Assembly (NCBI GenBank): GCA_963717985.1
Contig: CAVQYC010000003.1
Location: 1-64,000 of the forward strand
Source of the DNA: BOG-1155 sp963717985
Lineage (GTDB): Bacteria > Desulfobacterota > Syntrophorhabdia > Syntrophorhabdales > WCHB1-27
Length of the DNA stretch: 64,000 bases
Direction: 5' to 3'
The notes beneath the pieces were generated by a model that saw only the letters and a list, made by a program, of their open reading frames with translations, was not told the origin of the DNA and did no database searches. The first letter of the stretch is position 1, and the number at the start of each line of letters is the position of its first letter. The position numbers and the translations under genes are program-made. Positions 26,301-37,636 of this stretch are shown here, piece by piece.

Positions 26301-27010
26301 GCGCTGTCGATACAACGGGTCTTCTTGAGATATCGCCGAAGGGATTGCAATTTCACAGTAAGGCGAGGGCCCGCGATCAGGACCTGCGCCAGACGCTTGT
26401 CTGCTTACTGGATAACAAAGATGTCAGCGGTCATTTTTCTTTAGATGCGGAGGTGAGCGGGAACGGAAAGGTCGAAGACTTGGACAGGTCCCTCAAGGGC
26501 ACTCTTGGATTTACGGCTACGAACGGCAGCATCCGCCGGTTTGGGGTTTTGGCAAAGATCTTCCAGGTCATCAGCCCCACGGGAATTCTTAAGATTCCTA
26601 ACCTGTCAAGGGAAGGATTCTCGTATCACGTCATAAAAGCCAGCGGCAACCTGCAAGACGGCAAGATCACCATCAAAGAGGCTCTTTTGGATTCTTCTGC
26701 GACGGATCTTCTGTTTAACGGCACGATAGACCTGATCGATAGAAAGATCGATGCCCTGGTTTTGGTTGTCCCGTTTAGGACGATAGACCGGATTATCAAC
26801 TTCATCCCTTTGGTTCGCTATGTCCTGTCCGGAAGGGTCGTCGCCATCCCTGTCAAGGTTACCGGCGAACTCGACGATCCGGTGGTGACCCCTTTCCCTC
26901 CTTCAGCGATTGCCGCTGAGGTCCTGAATACGATGAAAAGAATCCTTCATCTCCCCTTCAAACTGATACAGCCCCTGCTTCCAGGAGAGGGGAAAAAGGA
27001 ATCGTCCTGA
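23393..27010 (+). CDS. AsmA-like/YhdP-type large envelope protein
   Basis: About 1205 residues with a single N-terminal membrane anchor (PILWIAAASGAVSALLVILL) and a very long, beta-rich periplasmic part. It resembles AsmA/YhdP/TamB-superfamily proteins, which form elongated hydrophobic grooves for phospholipid transfer between the membranes. The N-terminal AsmA segment (RLDARSIDLHYFPHPSITLH) and a C-terminal AsmA-like domain (IDLIDRKIDALVLVVPFRTI, then RYVLSGRVVAIPVKVTGELD) are recognisable. The frame opens at 23255 inside the previous gene, but ATG 23393 with GGAGG eight bases upstream gives the proper anchor. Lipid transport is inference from the family. Confidence 0.85.
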   Translation: MRHYVKPILWIAAASGAVSALLVILLFLAPLLINLEPAKERVVTDISRAIGGRLDARSIDLHYFPHPSITLHSGRVVVPEITSGTFDSLSIYPEISMLLHGKIRIARLALERPDMQMSLPDLEKMEGPKQLSLKAIDDGVASVVAKVASQAPGLSVSIEKGSLTLLTQNRFVFRFHDIDGRASLHGKRLRIALGCNSNVWKNASLAIWLKPGEFQGAGRLQLTQLRPDLIAQNLLPLSEPRVEDAEVNLSLSFGADGVKLGHAEFQSDVPSATLRKGQQILTIKKVNVKGTVHQRGARTIVSVTELDSVYPQLAISGKLSADQASSQTSVELNSSEVDVESVRRTVLFLAGRVPAVRSVFEILKKGRVPELNLTSRGSTIHDLAREENIVIKGSITGGNIFLPDQRLDLEDVKGIATISRGIFEGKNIGARLGSAHGTKGLLRFDLKGKTVPFHLDIAVNADAAELPPYLKALVEDETFIRELDLIKEVRGDVSGRLVLDRRASGTQVSVDVQAFSVHALYQRFPYPLEMHGKFSYDQPTATIMLEDVSGKAGKSSFSQLSGQLSFEKEPYLGVTSAAGVIVLDEICPWLSSFELVKGGLERFGAVKGIVKLDALGAKGPLARPAAWQFKIKGHMENVAVAAPGFPGTVEVKRGNFEAGREQLSLSDFDVRFQDASLMISGVLNHSLEGLDRADLSLQGEMGKLSVLRVSELIHLPHEARIRSPLSVSHTHLLWERNGKTSFSGNLGVKRGPEISVDVLSKRDELLVKQLAIRDARSNASLSFHQKGREFDLTFNGILRGATIDELLEKNEILTDWIKGNLSTRIILDQPFNSMAQGTLQGAGLNCPWSGVGPMRIGTFSLNAQDNLFTVESNLLVQGHSLRAKGKVDFLADGFVFDMNLVTDGLDLDQLITQVRDKNVDGVSRTLPLKGILRIEPEYVKYGRFTWRPVRANLTFDPRTTTITITKADMCAVDTTGLLEISPKGLQFHSKARARDQDLRQTLVCLLDNKDVSGHFSLDAEVSGNGKVEDLDRSLKGTLGFTATNGSIRRFGVLAKIFQVISPTGILKIPNLSREGFSYHVIKASGNLQDGKITIKEALLDSSATDLLFNGTIDLIDRKIDALVLVVPFRTIDRIINFIPLVRYVLSGRVVAIPVKVTGELDDPVVTPFPPSAIAAEVLNTMKRILHLPFKLIQPLLPGEGKKESS

Positions 27011-27049
27011 TTCCCCGGCGACGCCGGTGATTAGCATGGCGTCAAGAAG

Positions 27050-27805
27050 CTAATGCAGGGATTCGGAGAGGCTTATGAGGTTTTGCGGATGCACGTGAAT
27101 GACGCCGCCGCGCGGACTATCGATGTCCGCTATGAGTAGAAACGAGATGGACACAACGAGCGGAAGAACCAGGAGCAGGATACGTTGCGCCTTGACGTCT
27201 CGCGCGCCATAGCCGATTAACACGTTGCAGCATACGGCGATCACCGCCATCAGGCTCCATGCCGAGGTGGGGATTCGGTTCCACCAGGCAGCCTGCGTGT
27301 ATCCCTGCGAGTTCAGCACATCGTTCATACCCGAAACGGCCAAACCCACGATGGGTGTCGGCTGCGCTCCGGCCACGTCCTTAACCACGGACCACAGCTC
27401 ACTCTGCAACTGGGCGGTATGGGCATTGATCTGCGCAAGCTGCTGTTTATCGCGGGTCGTATAGAACAGGACGCGCTGATCGAGGTATTTGCCAAGCAAC
27501 GCACGCACTCTCGCCGCATCGGCGGCAGGCAGGAGGCCGGCCCGAACATATTCGGTGCCTATCGCGTTGGCCTCTTCCGCCTCGTAATTCTTGCGGAGAT
27601 TGTACCGGTCTATGGCCATCGAAAAGGTGAATCCGATGATGAGGCCGAGCAGTGTCAGGGTGGCGGCCAGGATAACGCCGATATCTTCACGCTTTTCTTC
27701 CAGCTTCCGCCCTCTGAAAAAAGTCGCTCCAATCCTCTCCGAGAGCCACAGCGTGAAGAAAGAAAGCACGAAAACGAGCAGCGGATAGTCCACCGGATTA
27801 TTCAT
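27050..27805 (-). CDS. DUF4239 (bestrophin-like) membrane protein
   Basis: 251 residues with two N-terminal helices (YPLLVFVLSFFTLWLSERI; GVILAATLTLLGLIIGFTFS), a soluble helical middle, and two C-terminal helices (AWSLMAVIAVCCNVLIGYG; ILLLVLPLVVSISFLLIADI). The RYNLRKNYEAEEANAIGTEY segment is characteristic of DUF4239. The family is widespread in accessory membrane clusters and has no proven function; a channel-like role has been proposed by similarity only. It is convergent with the AsmA gene. Confidence 0.8.
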   Translation of the reverse strand: MNNPVDYPLLVFVLSFFTLWLSERIGATFFRGRKLEEKREDIGVILAATLTLLGLIIGFTFSMAIDRYNLRKNYEAEEANAIGTEYVRAGLLPAADAARVRALLGKYLDQRVLFYTTRDKQQLAQINAHTAQLQSELWSVVKDVAGAQPTPIVGLAVSGMNDVLNSQGYTQAAWWNRIPTSAWSLMAVIAVCCNVLIGYGARDVKAQRILLLVLPLVVSISFLLIADIDSPRGGVIHVHPQNLISLSESLH

Positions 27806-28090
27806 AGGCTATCTCTCCTTGTGTCGTGGATAGTCCCGCCATGAGTAGTGATTCGTGCTGCGGGGCCCCGGGCCGCATCTACTGACCGATCTGCGCAAGG
27901 GCGTTGCGGAGCAAACGCCGGCTATTTTCACGCCGCGCGTAGTATCTTTATACTTAATAATCACACAAGGGGGAGATTGCAAGGTAAGGTTGACCGGGTC
28001 TATGCGCTTTATTGCTGATCGTAATGGTGAATCTCCCTGACGACCGCCCTTGCACGACTTGTAGGTGCTCGTGCACCCCGTTAGATCTGC

Positions 28091-29101
28091 TCATGGCAAG
28101 GGGAGACCCTCCCGGATTTTACGGGAGAAGTCCGGATCGTTGCCGATGGTGTGAGCCTTGGGGTTAATATAACTGCGCCGCTTGAGTTCCTCGAAGGGGA
28201 TACGGGTATCAAGGGCTCCGAGATCATAGGCGTACTGAGGCGCATAGCCGCTTAGAAGAATCTTCCAGTTGTACCGCACCTGTCCCCCGGTGGCCCTAAC
28301 GAGGTGTATCACGCTTGTGGCGCAGTTTGTGGTGAGCGTGTTGTACCATTCAGGTCTCTGCTTCATATCGTTAATCTGCCGAATATATCCCATGAAAACT
28401 TCCCGTACCCGTTTCGGTCTGGCGGCAACACGATAGAGATAGACATCCTCACGGGGCGAGCGATAATCGGTCCTCACACGGATCAGGTCACGCTCATCTC
28501 CGGCGATAAATGTCAACTCATACTGTTTGAAGAACCCCTTGATGGTTGAATAGTCTTTTCCCTGTTCTTTCCGCGTTTCGATGGAGAAGGTTATGAAGTC
28601 TTTGCCTTCAAAGCCGAAGCTCATCATAATATGGGCAACGGCATCACCCATCCAGTAGACGGCGATGAGGTCCGCTGAATCGAGCTTTGTAAGGTCGAAG
28701 GTCTTGTCATAATAAACGGCATTGAAATCCTTCTCAGTCCGGTAGTTGAAGTTCCGGATGTTATGGATGGTGATTAGATCACCCTCTATCGTGGCATAAG
28801 GTTCGCGGGCCACTTCCTGTTCCCAGTTGCGTGTATTCGAGGCGGGTATCATCATCCACCAGGCGACAACGACCGCAAAAACAACCACAAAATAGACCAG
28901 CGTGCGGCGCCGCTTCGGCAGGAACAGGAATGCGGTTGCCGTGGCGAAAGCAAAAAGACCGGCAATGCCGGACCGCAGATATTCGCCCGGAAGATTAGAA
29001 TAATAGATGGCCAGCGTCGCCCATGTCGTCATGAGTGCCACGACGACGGAGAGCACTGCAACACCGATGCAGCGAACAATGCTTCTCATGACTGACCTCA
29101 T
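28091..29101 (-). CDS. membrane protein with DUF4105 (Lnb N-terminal-like) domain
   Basis: About 336 residues. Three N-terminal helices (GVAVLSVVVALMTTWATLAI; GIAGLFAFATATAFLFLP; LVYFVVVFAVVVAWWMM) precede a periplasmic DUF4105 domain with NFNYRTEKDFNAVYYDKTFD, DAVAHIMMSFGFEG and NTLTTNCATSVIHL. The conserved H, C and N residues suggest a papain/NlpC-like catalytic architecture, but the activity is not established. The ATG overlaps the stop of the upstream lipoprotein hydrolase gene (TGATG at 29101-29103), so the two are translationally coupled. Confidence 0.8.
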   Translation of the reverse strand: MRSVMRSIVRCIGVAVLSVVVALMTTWATLAIYYSNLPGEYLRSGIAGLFAFATATAFLFLPKRRRTLVYFVVVFAVVVAWWMMIPASNTRNWEQEVAREPYATIEGDLITIHNIRNFNYRTEKDFNAVYYDKTFDLTKLDSADLIAVYWMGDAVAHIMMSFGFEGKDFITFSIETRKEQGKDYSTIKGFFKQYELTFIAGDERDLIRVRTDYRSPREDVYLYRVAARPKRVREVFMGYIRQINDMKQRPEWYNTLTTNCATSVIHLVRATGGQVRYNWKILLSGYAPQYAYDLGALDTRIPFEELKRRSYINPKAHTIGNDPDFSRKIREGLPLP

Positions 29102-30990
29102 CACGGCTCCTTCAGATTTTCGATGAGGATACGGCGTATCTCCTCGATGGCTTGCGGCTTGTCCTGTACGGAATGACCCTCATGGGGGACGATTAATTCG
29201 GATTCCACGCCATCGATGTGGGCGCTCTTATATTCGACGACGCCGTCGTTCCACTTTTCCTTCGGATCATCGGGGTTCTTCACAGGGATGATCGAGTGGG
29301 CAATGATCCCGTGTGCAACGGGCATGGAAGAGATGGCCTTGATAAAGGGACTCTCGGGGGCCATGTTGTCCGTGCTCTTCGGAATATTTTTCAACGACGT
29401 GAGAGAAGTATGGCCGGAGATCTGGTCCATCACTTCAGTCAGGGGACTCAATAATGTGCCGGGAAGGGAAATGAGCTTGCCCGTGAGCCTGCCGATCCAT
29501 CCACCGGATACATAACTTCCCTGTTGGGGTGTGGAGATGAAGATCACCTGTTTGACAAAGGGTAGGGGTTTATAAAAGGCGCTCCGTTGAAGAAGGTGCT
29601 TTGTCTCGGGAGAAACATCGAGCTGATCAAAGGGAGTTGACGCCGCGTTCTCCCAGAAGCGTGTGCCGCTCTCAATGGCGGTGAGCTTGGTCAGGAGACC
29701 GCCCTGACTATGGCCGATGACCACCATCTTCTTCATGGCAGGGTCTCTCCCTTCAGGGTCGAGGTCCTTGACAGTAGTCCGGAGGCCCTCCGTGAGTAGT
29801 CCTCCGGAATAGAGGATCGGATTGCCTGTATTGTACATGAAAAGCCAGACCTGGTATCGGCCCCACAGTTCCCGGTCATTCTGGATTTCATTAATCAGCT
29901 CTGCCCAGCGTGCAGGGCTGGAGGCTGTTCCGTGGACGAGCACCAGGGGGATGAGCCCGGGCCGGTAGGGCGCCATGAGAAACACATTGTCCTTGAACCG
30001 GGAAGCCTCTTTTACAAGACGGAGGTCCCCGGAAAATAGGGCCTTAAGCTCAAGTTTGTAGACCTGCGAGCCTTCCAGGGTGTAGGCCAGGGCAGAGCTG
30101 AGCCCGAACTCGATGGGCACCCTGCGATCATCCACGGTCATGGATGTTCCTGTCTGCGTGGTTTTGAGCTCCAGTTTTGCCGTGATATGGCCGGTCTTGA
30201 GACCCTCTTCCACGCATTCCGGTTTGAGGACGGCCGTGACAGCCACCTTTATCGCCGGAGGCACTCTCGCAAAGGCGGGATCCTCGACCCCCGGAAGGCG
30301 CTCTACCGACGCCACAAGAGGCGCCCCCATTCCTGGCCAGCGGTACCAGTTACGCAGGCCCCGTACCTCTAACTCCGCTGCATCCACAAAATTGACGAGG
30401 CGGAAAGGACCCCAGAGGAACTCATTTGGGTCTATCGTGACTGCAAGATCACCGAAGGAAGTCTTGTAAACTCCTTCCATGAGCACGACATCCCCGCCGG
30501 CGTTCGACCTGAAGCCTCTGGCGATACCCTCGTTGTAGAGCTCCACTGCAAGGCGGAAACGGGGGTCGAAGGGATCGGGCGAGGCAGCCGAGTCCTTGGG
30601 GAAAAGATAGGCGTATGCATAGATGGCGGCGGAAAGAAAATAGGATGTATCTCCGCCATGAGATGCGTGAAGGAAGGAGAGTTCTGCAAGGGCAAAGAGG
30701 CGGTCGGCCGTCTTTTCCGTAGAGAGGCCATCGTGGATGAAGGCGATCACCCGGTCAGGTTCGGTTTTGAACTTTGCTGCTAGGCCTGAGCGGTTAAGGA
30801 TCTGCATCGTCGGGGCGCTTAAGGTATCGCTTGAGAGGACACTGGCGGTAAGCTTATGGTAAGCCTCCTGCGAGTTGAGATAGCGTACTCCGACCGGTGT
30901 CGCGCACCCTGACAAAAACAGGAGTACCGCCATGAAGGCCGCAAAGACCCCTGTTTGAATGCGACCGGGAACCAATATCGAACTTTTCAT
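29101..30990 (-). CDS. lipoprotein alpha/beta hydrolase (lipase-like)
   Basis: The product has a lipoprotein signal (..AAFMAVLLFLSGCATP with the lipobox LSGC), so it is anchored by the Cys after cleavage. A 300-residue N-terminal region of unknown role precedes an alpha/beta-hydrolase domain. This starts with LIPLVLVHGTASSPARWAEL (oxyanion HG), has the nucleophile elbow VVIGHSQGGLL, and ends with an acid/His pair near VPHEGHSVQDKP. The open frame begins at 31056, but ATG 30990 (MKSSILVPG..) gives a proper signal peptide. The substrate is unknown; lipids or esters are likely for the fold. It is coupled to the DUF4105 gene downstream. Confidence 0.85.
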   Translation of the reverse strand: MKSSILVPGRIQTGVFAAFMAVLLFLSGCATPVGVRYLNSQEAYHKLTASVLSSDTLSAPTMQILNRSGLAAKFKTEPDRVIAFIHDGLSTEKTADRLFALAELSFLHASHGGDTSYFLSAAIYAYAYLFPKDSAASPDPFDPRFRLAVELYNEGIARGFRSNAGGDVVLMEGVYKTSFGDLAVTIDPNEFLWGPFRLVNFVDAAELEVRGLRNWYRWPGMGAPLVASVERLPGVEDPAFARVPPAIKVAVTAVLKPECVEEGLKTGHITAKLELKTTQTGTSMTVDDRRVPIEFGLSSALAYTLEGSQVYKLELKALFSGDLRLVKEASRFKDNVFLMAPYRPGLIPLVLVHGTASSPARWAELINEIQNDRELWGRYQVWLFMYNTGNPILYSGGLLTEGLRTTVKDLDPEGRDPAMKKMVVIGHSQGGLLTKLTAIESGTRFWENAASTPFDQLDVSPETKHLLQRSAFYKPLPFVKQVIFISTPQQGSYVSGGWIGRLTGKLISLPGTLLSPLTEVMDQISGHTSLTSLKNIPKSTDNMAPESPFIKAISSMPVAHGIIAHSIIPVKNPDDPKEKWNDGVVEYKSAHIDGVESELIVPHEGHSVQDKPQAIEEIRRILIENLKEP

Positions 30991-31056
30991 CGTCGTATCC
31001 CTCCGACTAGTTAACCGATCTTTCCAATCCCGTAGCGGCACCACTGAGGCCGTCAC

Positions 31057-31320
31057 CGCGCCGGAATTGTATGATCGGAATTCCTTCCTTCGTGCCCGTA
31101 TCCACGAGGTTGAAGGTGAGCATGAGAAAAAAGGTTACCTTTGACAACGCCGATCGCTTCAGCGAGGCTGTTGAAGGTTATCGGCTTGCCCATGCGTGCT
31201 CCTCCGCCCGGCATGTCATAGAGATCACCTAATCGGCAGCCATCGGGTCAGGATATGGAATCCCCAGGGGGGGAAAGGCCCACATACAACCCCGGATTGC
31301 ACATCAAGTCCCCACTGCGT
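31057..31320 (-). pseudogene. remnants: GH13 C-terminus plus start of a duplicated membrane-protein gene
   Basis: This intergenic stretch carries two fragments on the minus strand. About 31225-31320 encodes the end of a glycosyl hydrolase 13-type protein (..PWGFHILTRWLPIR-stop), frameshifted at a C-run. From ATG 31193 it then encodes MGKPITFNSLAEAIG, the beginning of the membrane protein seen intact at 33733-34194 (MSKPTSFNSLTEAIG..), before homology stops near 31138. Both pieces, in the same order, recur near 34.2 kb. The rest of the gap to 31431 holds nothing recognisable. Confidence 0.7.
31139..31320. repeat. partial duplication, copy 1 (mate at 34147-34320)
   Basis: The block around 31200-31310 closely matches 34201-34311, about 3,001 bases away and in the same orientation. 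The longest match covers the run starting ATCGGCAGCCATCGGGTCAG (31232 and 34233) and continues for about 40 bases before gaps in a G-run. The copies have diverged, so the duplication is not recent. Confidence 0.8.
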
Positions 31321-31431
31321 ACGCGTCCGGTATATGCCGTCCGTAAAACCATTTCCGGCATTAAAGCCATCCTCTTTATCTCCCCTCATCCTCTTCGTCG
31401 ATGGCCCGGACCCATGTCTTCGGCTGATCCG

Positions 31432-32520
31432 CTATCCGGTGGGTATCGTCACAATGGGAGCGCTCCCTTTTTCTCCGGTCTCAACCAGGGTGAAGACAAA
31501 CATCAGAAAGGAAAAGATTTTTTTGGACATCAAGTCCCGGTCGTCGATCCAGAAATACCAATTCCGATAGGGGATCGAAACAAAGGCATCGCCCGGCTTT
31601 TGCGGTGAGCTTTGAATCCGGATCAAAGGCGGCATCTCTCCTCCTTGAGCCGATTTTTCCACATGGGTCGGGCCCACGCGCTTCTCTGCTACGTGAGTGG
31701 CAGGGACCTCTATGTTCGCCGACAGATCGACGATGACCTCCAGAAGTGACCGCGTCAGCAGAGCGATCTCTTTATCGTTCCTGGGAATGGCCCCATACAC
31801 CACGTTGAGGTCATTGGCTTGGGGGTTTAAACCTAGCATCTTCCTCACATCCTCGGCCAAAGCATCTGCTTCAGGATCTCGTTTCCCCCTAATAATCATC
31901 GTAGCCGCTTCTTGCTTGTCTATTTTTGTGACGCGCATCCCGATACCGCCTGCCAACTGGATCTTCCGCATCTTCTGGAGCAGGACATAAAACTCGGGAT
32001 CAGCGGATTGGGCCCTTGCTTCCCCTCCAAAGCGATTCCGGAGCCCGTTAATCTCCTGGACCAGCAAGCGGAAGACAAGGTCCACCGGATTCCCGGCCTG
32101 AATAAGGCTGAGGACGGCTGCGGGAGGGATAGGCGACATCAGACTCCGGGCGAATTTATCTCCCATAAGGGGAGAATACGTGATGGTCGGGCGGTCTACG
32201 TACGTACCGGCCGCGCCCATCGTTTCAGTGGACCTCGGAATATATGGGGAGTTCCAGGGCCCCTGGTTGATTGTTGCGCCCAAATTGATCGCCCCCGCGA
32301 TCTGGTACTGGCTGATCACCGACGAGACGTCCAGAAAAACCGGGGCGTCTCCATAGCGTATTTTGACCATGTTAAAGAGCATCTGATTCTTCCATGACTC
32401 GGAAATTGCCGCCGTGTAATCGAACCGGTCCCGGGATACGGTGAGCGGGCCGATGCCCGCGCAACCCGATAGCAGCACTACAGTCCACAGCGATATCATC
32501 ATTTTGGCACGCATCATCAT
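31432..32520 (-). CDS. conserved hypothetical lipoprotein
   Basis: 362 residues with a lipoprotein signal peptide (MISLWTVVLLSGCAG, lipobox LLSGC). The mature part begins with RDRFDYTAAISESWKNQMLF then NMVKIRYGDAPVFLDV. I have seen this start in a widespread family of uncharacterised proteobacterial lipoproteins that often accompany sulfatase and membrane-protein clusters. No catalytic motif is visible. It ends with a short hydrophobic segment (IFSFLMFVFTLVETG). It lies between two decayed or duplicated stretches on the same strand as its neighbours. Confidence 0.75.
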   Translation of the reverse strand: MMMRAKMMISLWTVVLLSGCAGIGPLTVSRDRFDYTAAISESWKNQMLFNMVKIRYGDAPVFLDVSSVISQYQIAGAINLGATINQGPWNSPYIPRSTETMGAAGTYVDRPTITYSPLMGDKFARSLMSPIPPAAVLSLIQAGNPVDLVFRLLVQEINGLRNRFGGEARAQSADPEFYVLLQKMRKIQLAGGIGMRVTKIDKQEAATMIIRGKRDPEADALAEDVRKMLGLNPQANDLNVVYGAIPRNDKEIALLTRSLLEVIVDLSANIEVPATHVAEKRVGPTHVEKSAQGGEMPPLIRIQSSPQKPGDAFVSIPYRNWYFWIDDRDLMSKKIFSFLMFVFTLVETGEKGSAPIVTIPTG

Positions 32521-32722
32521 ATCCCCCTATTGAGCGGTCTTCTCATCGTAAAACCGAAAAATGAAAAAGGTCTATCAAATGTGGGCCTCAACCATCCCAT
32601 TTCTGGAGCGGAACGTCTCCAGGACCGCCTCGGCATCAATCATGGCGTGCAGTTGCCGTCGATATCCAACTCCTATTTGCGGATAAGTCCTAATAAAGCT
32701 CACAAGTAATGCCTCAAACTTG

Positions 32723-32926
32723 TCATTCACTCGTGGGTGGTGACTTCTTCTTCCCACCAGCGAATATATACGCAAGAATAGTCAAGCCGAATACTACTGA
32801 TACCTCTATAAACAGCGTAACCAGCTTGACGATTATCCACGGAAAATGAATCGGAAGGTCATGCCACAGGATCAGGGCTAAAACAATCGCGGCAACGATC
32901 AGGATAATGATTTGTTTTAGGTTCAT
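32723..32926 (-). CDS. small two-helix membrane protein
   Basis: 67 residues with two hydrophobic helices (IIILIVAAIVLALILW; LVTLFIEVSVVFGLTILAYIF) and a basic tail. The ribosome site GTAAGGAGATAAACT precedes ATG. No family is recognised. It follows the 221-residue membrane protein by 33 bases on the same strand and may be co-transcribed with it. Confidence 0.6.
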   Translation of the reverse strand: MNLKQIIILIVAAIVLALILWHDLPIHFPWIIVKLVTLFIEVSVVFGLTILAYIFAGGKKKSPPTSE

Positions 32927-32959
32927 AGTTTATCTCCTTACCGACATGATATATCCGCT

Positions 32960-33625
32960 TCATTGTTTCACCAGATTCGCATGGAGTATGTGACAACTCA
33001 CCAGAAGCACCCACAGCGGCAGGGCCAACGGAGCCCAGCTGAAATACCCGACGCTCAGGAGGAGCAACAGCGCCAGCCCGTAGCCGAGGAAGGCCATCCA
33101 ACGGGGGAAGATCCCTGTGCGGATCGCGAGGGTGCAGGTGGTAATCATGAATACTCCCGCCATCCTCAACGCATAGACGTTAACGATCTGGTACACTACA
33201 ATGCGGCCGAAGGTGTAAATACCCGATTCCATCAGCTTGGCGGGCGTTGCTCCGTAGAGTATGATAATACCACCCACCATCGCCGAAGAGGCGAACAGCA
33301 TGGCAAGGAACAGCAGGCCACTGCCGAGAAACACAGTGGCAAAAAAGCGGTCTTCGTATACCCCGATCCGATCCCGCAGCACACCGAGGAACCACAGGAA
33401 GGCGATGCCTGCGAACGGCACCAGGTTAAGAGCGACACTGACGGTTTTCCAGTTTTCGGAAAGCCACGTTCCTGCATCCTGCGGATTGGCGGGGACGGAA
33501 ATCCGGACGAGCACCAGACTGATGATGAGCAGGGTCGAAAACACGATGCCGGCAATAGCGCCGGCTCGGGGCGCCTTCAAGGGAGCATGTGTTAAGGTTC
33601 CTTCTTGTGCCATCATTTTCTCCAA
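32960..33625 (-). CDS. polytopic membrane protein, unknown
   Basis: 221 residues with about six membrane helices. Examples are AIAGIVFSTLLIISLVLVRI, VSVALNLVPFAGIAFLWFLG, FFATVFLGSGLLFLAMLFAS and WMAFLGYGLALLLLLSVGYF. The layout (PQDAGTWLSENWKTVSVALN in the first loop) resembles small uncharacterised membrane proteins often placed with DUF4386-like families. No transporter or enzyme motif is visible. Confidence 0.7.
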   Translation of the reverse strand: MEKMMAQEGTLTHAPLKAPRAGAIAGIVFSTLLIISLVLVRISVPANPQDAGTWLSENWKTVSVALNLVPFAGIAFLWFLGVLRDRIGVYEDRFFATVFLGSGLLFLAMLFASSAMVGGIIILYGATPAKLMESGIYTFGRIVVYQIVNVYALRMAGVFMITTCTLAIRTGIFPRWMAFLGYGLALLLLLSVGYFSWAPLALPLWVLLVSCHILHANLVKQ

Positions 33626-33732
33626 GAAAACCGAACGCTTTAGACCTCACAGGTCAAGGTCTTACCTCGGCGAATTGTTACTTCGAAACACGCTTCCTGT
33701 GCAAGGAATCCATCCTCACCTCTACCAGATCA

Positions 33733-34194
33733 CTAGCGAAAGCCAGAAGGCGCCCAGAACCCAGGGAGAACCCAGTGAGGCAACTCACCAGCCCAGTACG
33801 TCCACCTCTTTTCTATCAGGTCACCGGCGACGCCGGGCAGAGGGATCGTTGCCGGGCTGGTCTCATTGATGTAGCCCACTAACCGGCCACGTTCATTCGC
33901 GAGGCTGTGAACAACTCGTGTGGCGGCAAGAATCGCGACACCCACAAACAGACAACATATGATCCCGAAGACCGGAAGTCCTATTTTCATCATCCCGATG
34001 GTATCTTCTCCCACGAATCGCACGCCTGTGGAAGTTACGAGAATTGCGTAGGCGCTGATGCAAAACGACTGCGAAATGAGAAGCCAGGACAGGCGATTGT
34101 TAATCCACTGGTATTCAGCGACAAGTAGCTGTTGGACATAATTAGCAGCGCCGATTGCTTCTGTCAGGCTGTTGAAACTTGTCGGCTTGCTCAT
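33733..34194 (-). CDS. small membrane protein, unknown (intact member of the duplicated pair)
   Basis: About 153 residues. A conserved-looking N-terminus, MSKPTSFNSLTEAIGAANYV followed by QQLLVAEYQWINNRLSWLLI, leads into two membrane helices (LLISQSFCISAYAILVTS; IGLPVFGIICCLFVGVAILA) and a soluble tail. The frame opens at 34215, but ATG 34194 matches the start of the truncated copy at 31193 and is preferred. Function unknown. It lies directly downstream of the GH13 remnant. Confidence 0.65.
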   Translation of the reverse strand: MSKPTSFNSLTEAIGAANYVQQLLVAEYQWINNRLSWLLISQSFCISAYAILVTSTGVRFVGEDTIGMMKIGLPVFGIICCLFVGVAILAATRVVHSLANERGRLVGYINETSPATIPLPGVAGDLIEKRWTYWAGELPHWVLPGFWAPSGFR

Positions 34195-34320
34195 GCGTTT
34201 TCCTCCGCCCAGCACGTCATAGAGATCACCTTATCGGCAGCCATCGGGTCAGGATATGGAATCCCCAGGGGGGAAGGTCCACGTACAACCCCGGGTTGCA
34301 CATCTCGTCCCCCCTGCGTT
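34147..34320. repeat. partial duplication, copy 2 (mate at 31139-31320)
   Basis: Covers the same two gene ends as copy 1: the C-terminus of a GH13-type gene and the first 15 codons of the small membrane protein. Here both neighbours are longer, so this is the better preserved locus, and copy 1 probably derives from it or from a shared larger duplication. Confidence 0.8.
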
Positions 34321-34730
34321 CATACATCTGTCCGGTAAAGAGGTCGGTCATCTGCCATGACTTGCCCGTGAGTTCGTTCCAGGGCAGCCGCACCAGCCCC
34401 TGCGCACCCGAGTCCGAGAGATTTCGTGACGATCAGGTCATGCTCCCCGGGGAGCCGGACGCTCTCAGCATTGCCATGCTCCAGACGGTCATAGAGCTTC
34501 TTATCGTAGCAGTAGTCGAACCCCTGCTGCTGGAGTTCCCACTCGAGGTCCCAGTATGCCTCCGCGATGAAAAGGAAGTCCGGAAAGCTTTTCCTGACGG
34601 CGGGAATGACCTCCTGCCAGTACTCGGTCGCGGGCCTGATGCCGGCGCGATTACCCCAGGTGCGTTCGAAGATAGAGTTCATGAGGAGCATGGCCATGTC
34701 ACAGCGCACGCCATCAGTATCTCACGTACC
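34226..34730 (-). pseudogene. alpha-amylase-family (GH13) C-terminal fragment, frameshifted
   Basis: Two frames together encode the last part of a GH13 protein. First comes GVRCDMAMLLMNSIFERTWG through FLFIAEAYWDLEWELQQQGF and DYCYDKKLYDRLEHGN; AEAYWD carries the acid/base Glu region. Then, in another frame, GLVRLPWNELTGKSWQMTDL is followed by FTGQMYERRG..LYVDLPPWGFHILTR and a stop at 34226. The frame changes near 34420, and again near 34717 just before GVRCDMAML. The N-terminal two thirds of the barrel are missing. It lies just after the GH63-like gene on the same strand. Confidence 0.75.
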
Positions 34731-34816
34731 CTAGGCACGGTGTCCTCGCAAGAGAAAGGCGTATAAGCCCGGGGCCGACAGCTTGTCATAGTTCTTAACC
34801 TCCACCGGGAACCGTT

Positions 34817-37543
<2,727 letters not shown>

Positions 37544-37636
37544 GGCTTTTCCTCCTTAGGCAATATGTTCGTTGCTACAAACTTCGGCAATTCATATGGA
37601 CGGCAACCCGAACCGGACTGCCGGTCCTGCTGATGT

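Noticed and set aside
32575..32775. 66-codon minus-strand frame
   Set aside because: Overlaps the better supported two-helix membrane protein gene, lacks a ribosome site and shows no recognisable pattern.
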